Source: Hirudinaria manillensis
Taxonomy: Eukaryota; Annelida; Clitellata; Hirudinida; Hirudinidae
Assembly: GCA_034509925.1 (NCBI GenBank)
Contig: CM067528.1
Location: 7,148,501-7,212,500, forward strand
DNA: 64,000 bases
Reading direction: 5' to 3'
Part shown: in pieces, positions 63,964 to 64,000 of the stretch
How the letters are laid out: each line of letters starts with the position of its first letter
Numbering within the stretch: position 1 is the first letter of the stretch
Notes under the pieces: model-generated
Databases searched by the model: none
Told to the model about the DNA's origin: nothing
Seen by the model: the letters and a program-made list of their open reading frames with translations, nothing else
Made by a program: the position numbers and the translations under genes

Positions 63964-64000
63964 CCATCCATCCATCCTTCCATCCATCCATCCATCCATC
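63964..64000 (+). repeat. (CATC)n array cut by the window end
   Basis: ATCCATCC units with one TTCC variant run to the last base, so the true length is unknown. Confidence 0.9.

Overview
This is a eukaryotic nuclear genomic window, almost certainly from a metazoan invertebrate. The genes carry many short introns with GT-AG sites, the exons are clearly richer in G+C than the very AT-rich background, and the proteins I could reconstruct are animal orthologues: IFT56, POLR3H, JMJD8, PBLD, a DC-STAMP/DCST protein and the Tuba/DNMBP Rho-GEF. Microsatellites are extremely abundant (AAT/ATT, CAT/GAT, CATC, AATC). I cannot assign a phylum. All gene models were built by eye, by chaining conserved exons across phase-compatible splice sites.

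Left part (1-17.6 kb) is gene dense: POLR3H (minus, 490-2690) and IFT56 (plus, 2977-8100) are divergent around a ~290 bp shared promoter; JMJD8 (minus, 8632-12412) converges on IFT56; PBLD (minus, 12607-15482) lies just upstream of JMJD8 on the same strand; an unrecognised RING-finger gene (plus, 16510-17580) follows.

Middle part (17.6-30.6 kb) is mostly non-coding: weak unidentified exon chains near 18.5-19.5 kb, a cluster of three perfect CRE sites at 21.35-21.46 kb, and very large simple arrays: (TTA)n, ~440 bp (AATC)n, ~540 bp uninterrupted (CATC)n and a pentanucleotide (ATATT)n.

Right part: a DCST1/2-family gene (plus, 30650-54187, five coding exons) has a 14 kb first intron that holds, on the opposite strand, an apparently intact ~4.8 kb two-ORF non-LTR retrotransposon of the restriction-like-endonuclease type (R4/Dong-like) sitting in a TAA/ATT microsatellite. 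Downstream, DNMBP (Tuba; plus, 54795 to beyond the window) encodes three N-terminal SH3 domains, proline-rich linkers, a coiled coil, a DH domain and the start of a BAR domain; the window ends inside the BAR region.

The genes serve unrelated housekeeping or cell-biological roles (Pol III transcription, intraflagellar transport, ER JmjC protein, PhzF-type enzyme, gamete-fusion membrane protein, Cdc42 GEF scaffold); nothing suggests an operon. The most interesting items are the intact Dong-like element with its unusual ORF1/ORF2 junction, a possible prenylated short DNMBP isoform, the orphan RING protein, microsatellite-derived insertions inside conserved proteins, and two GC-rich hairpin-forming elements in introns.
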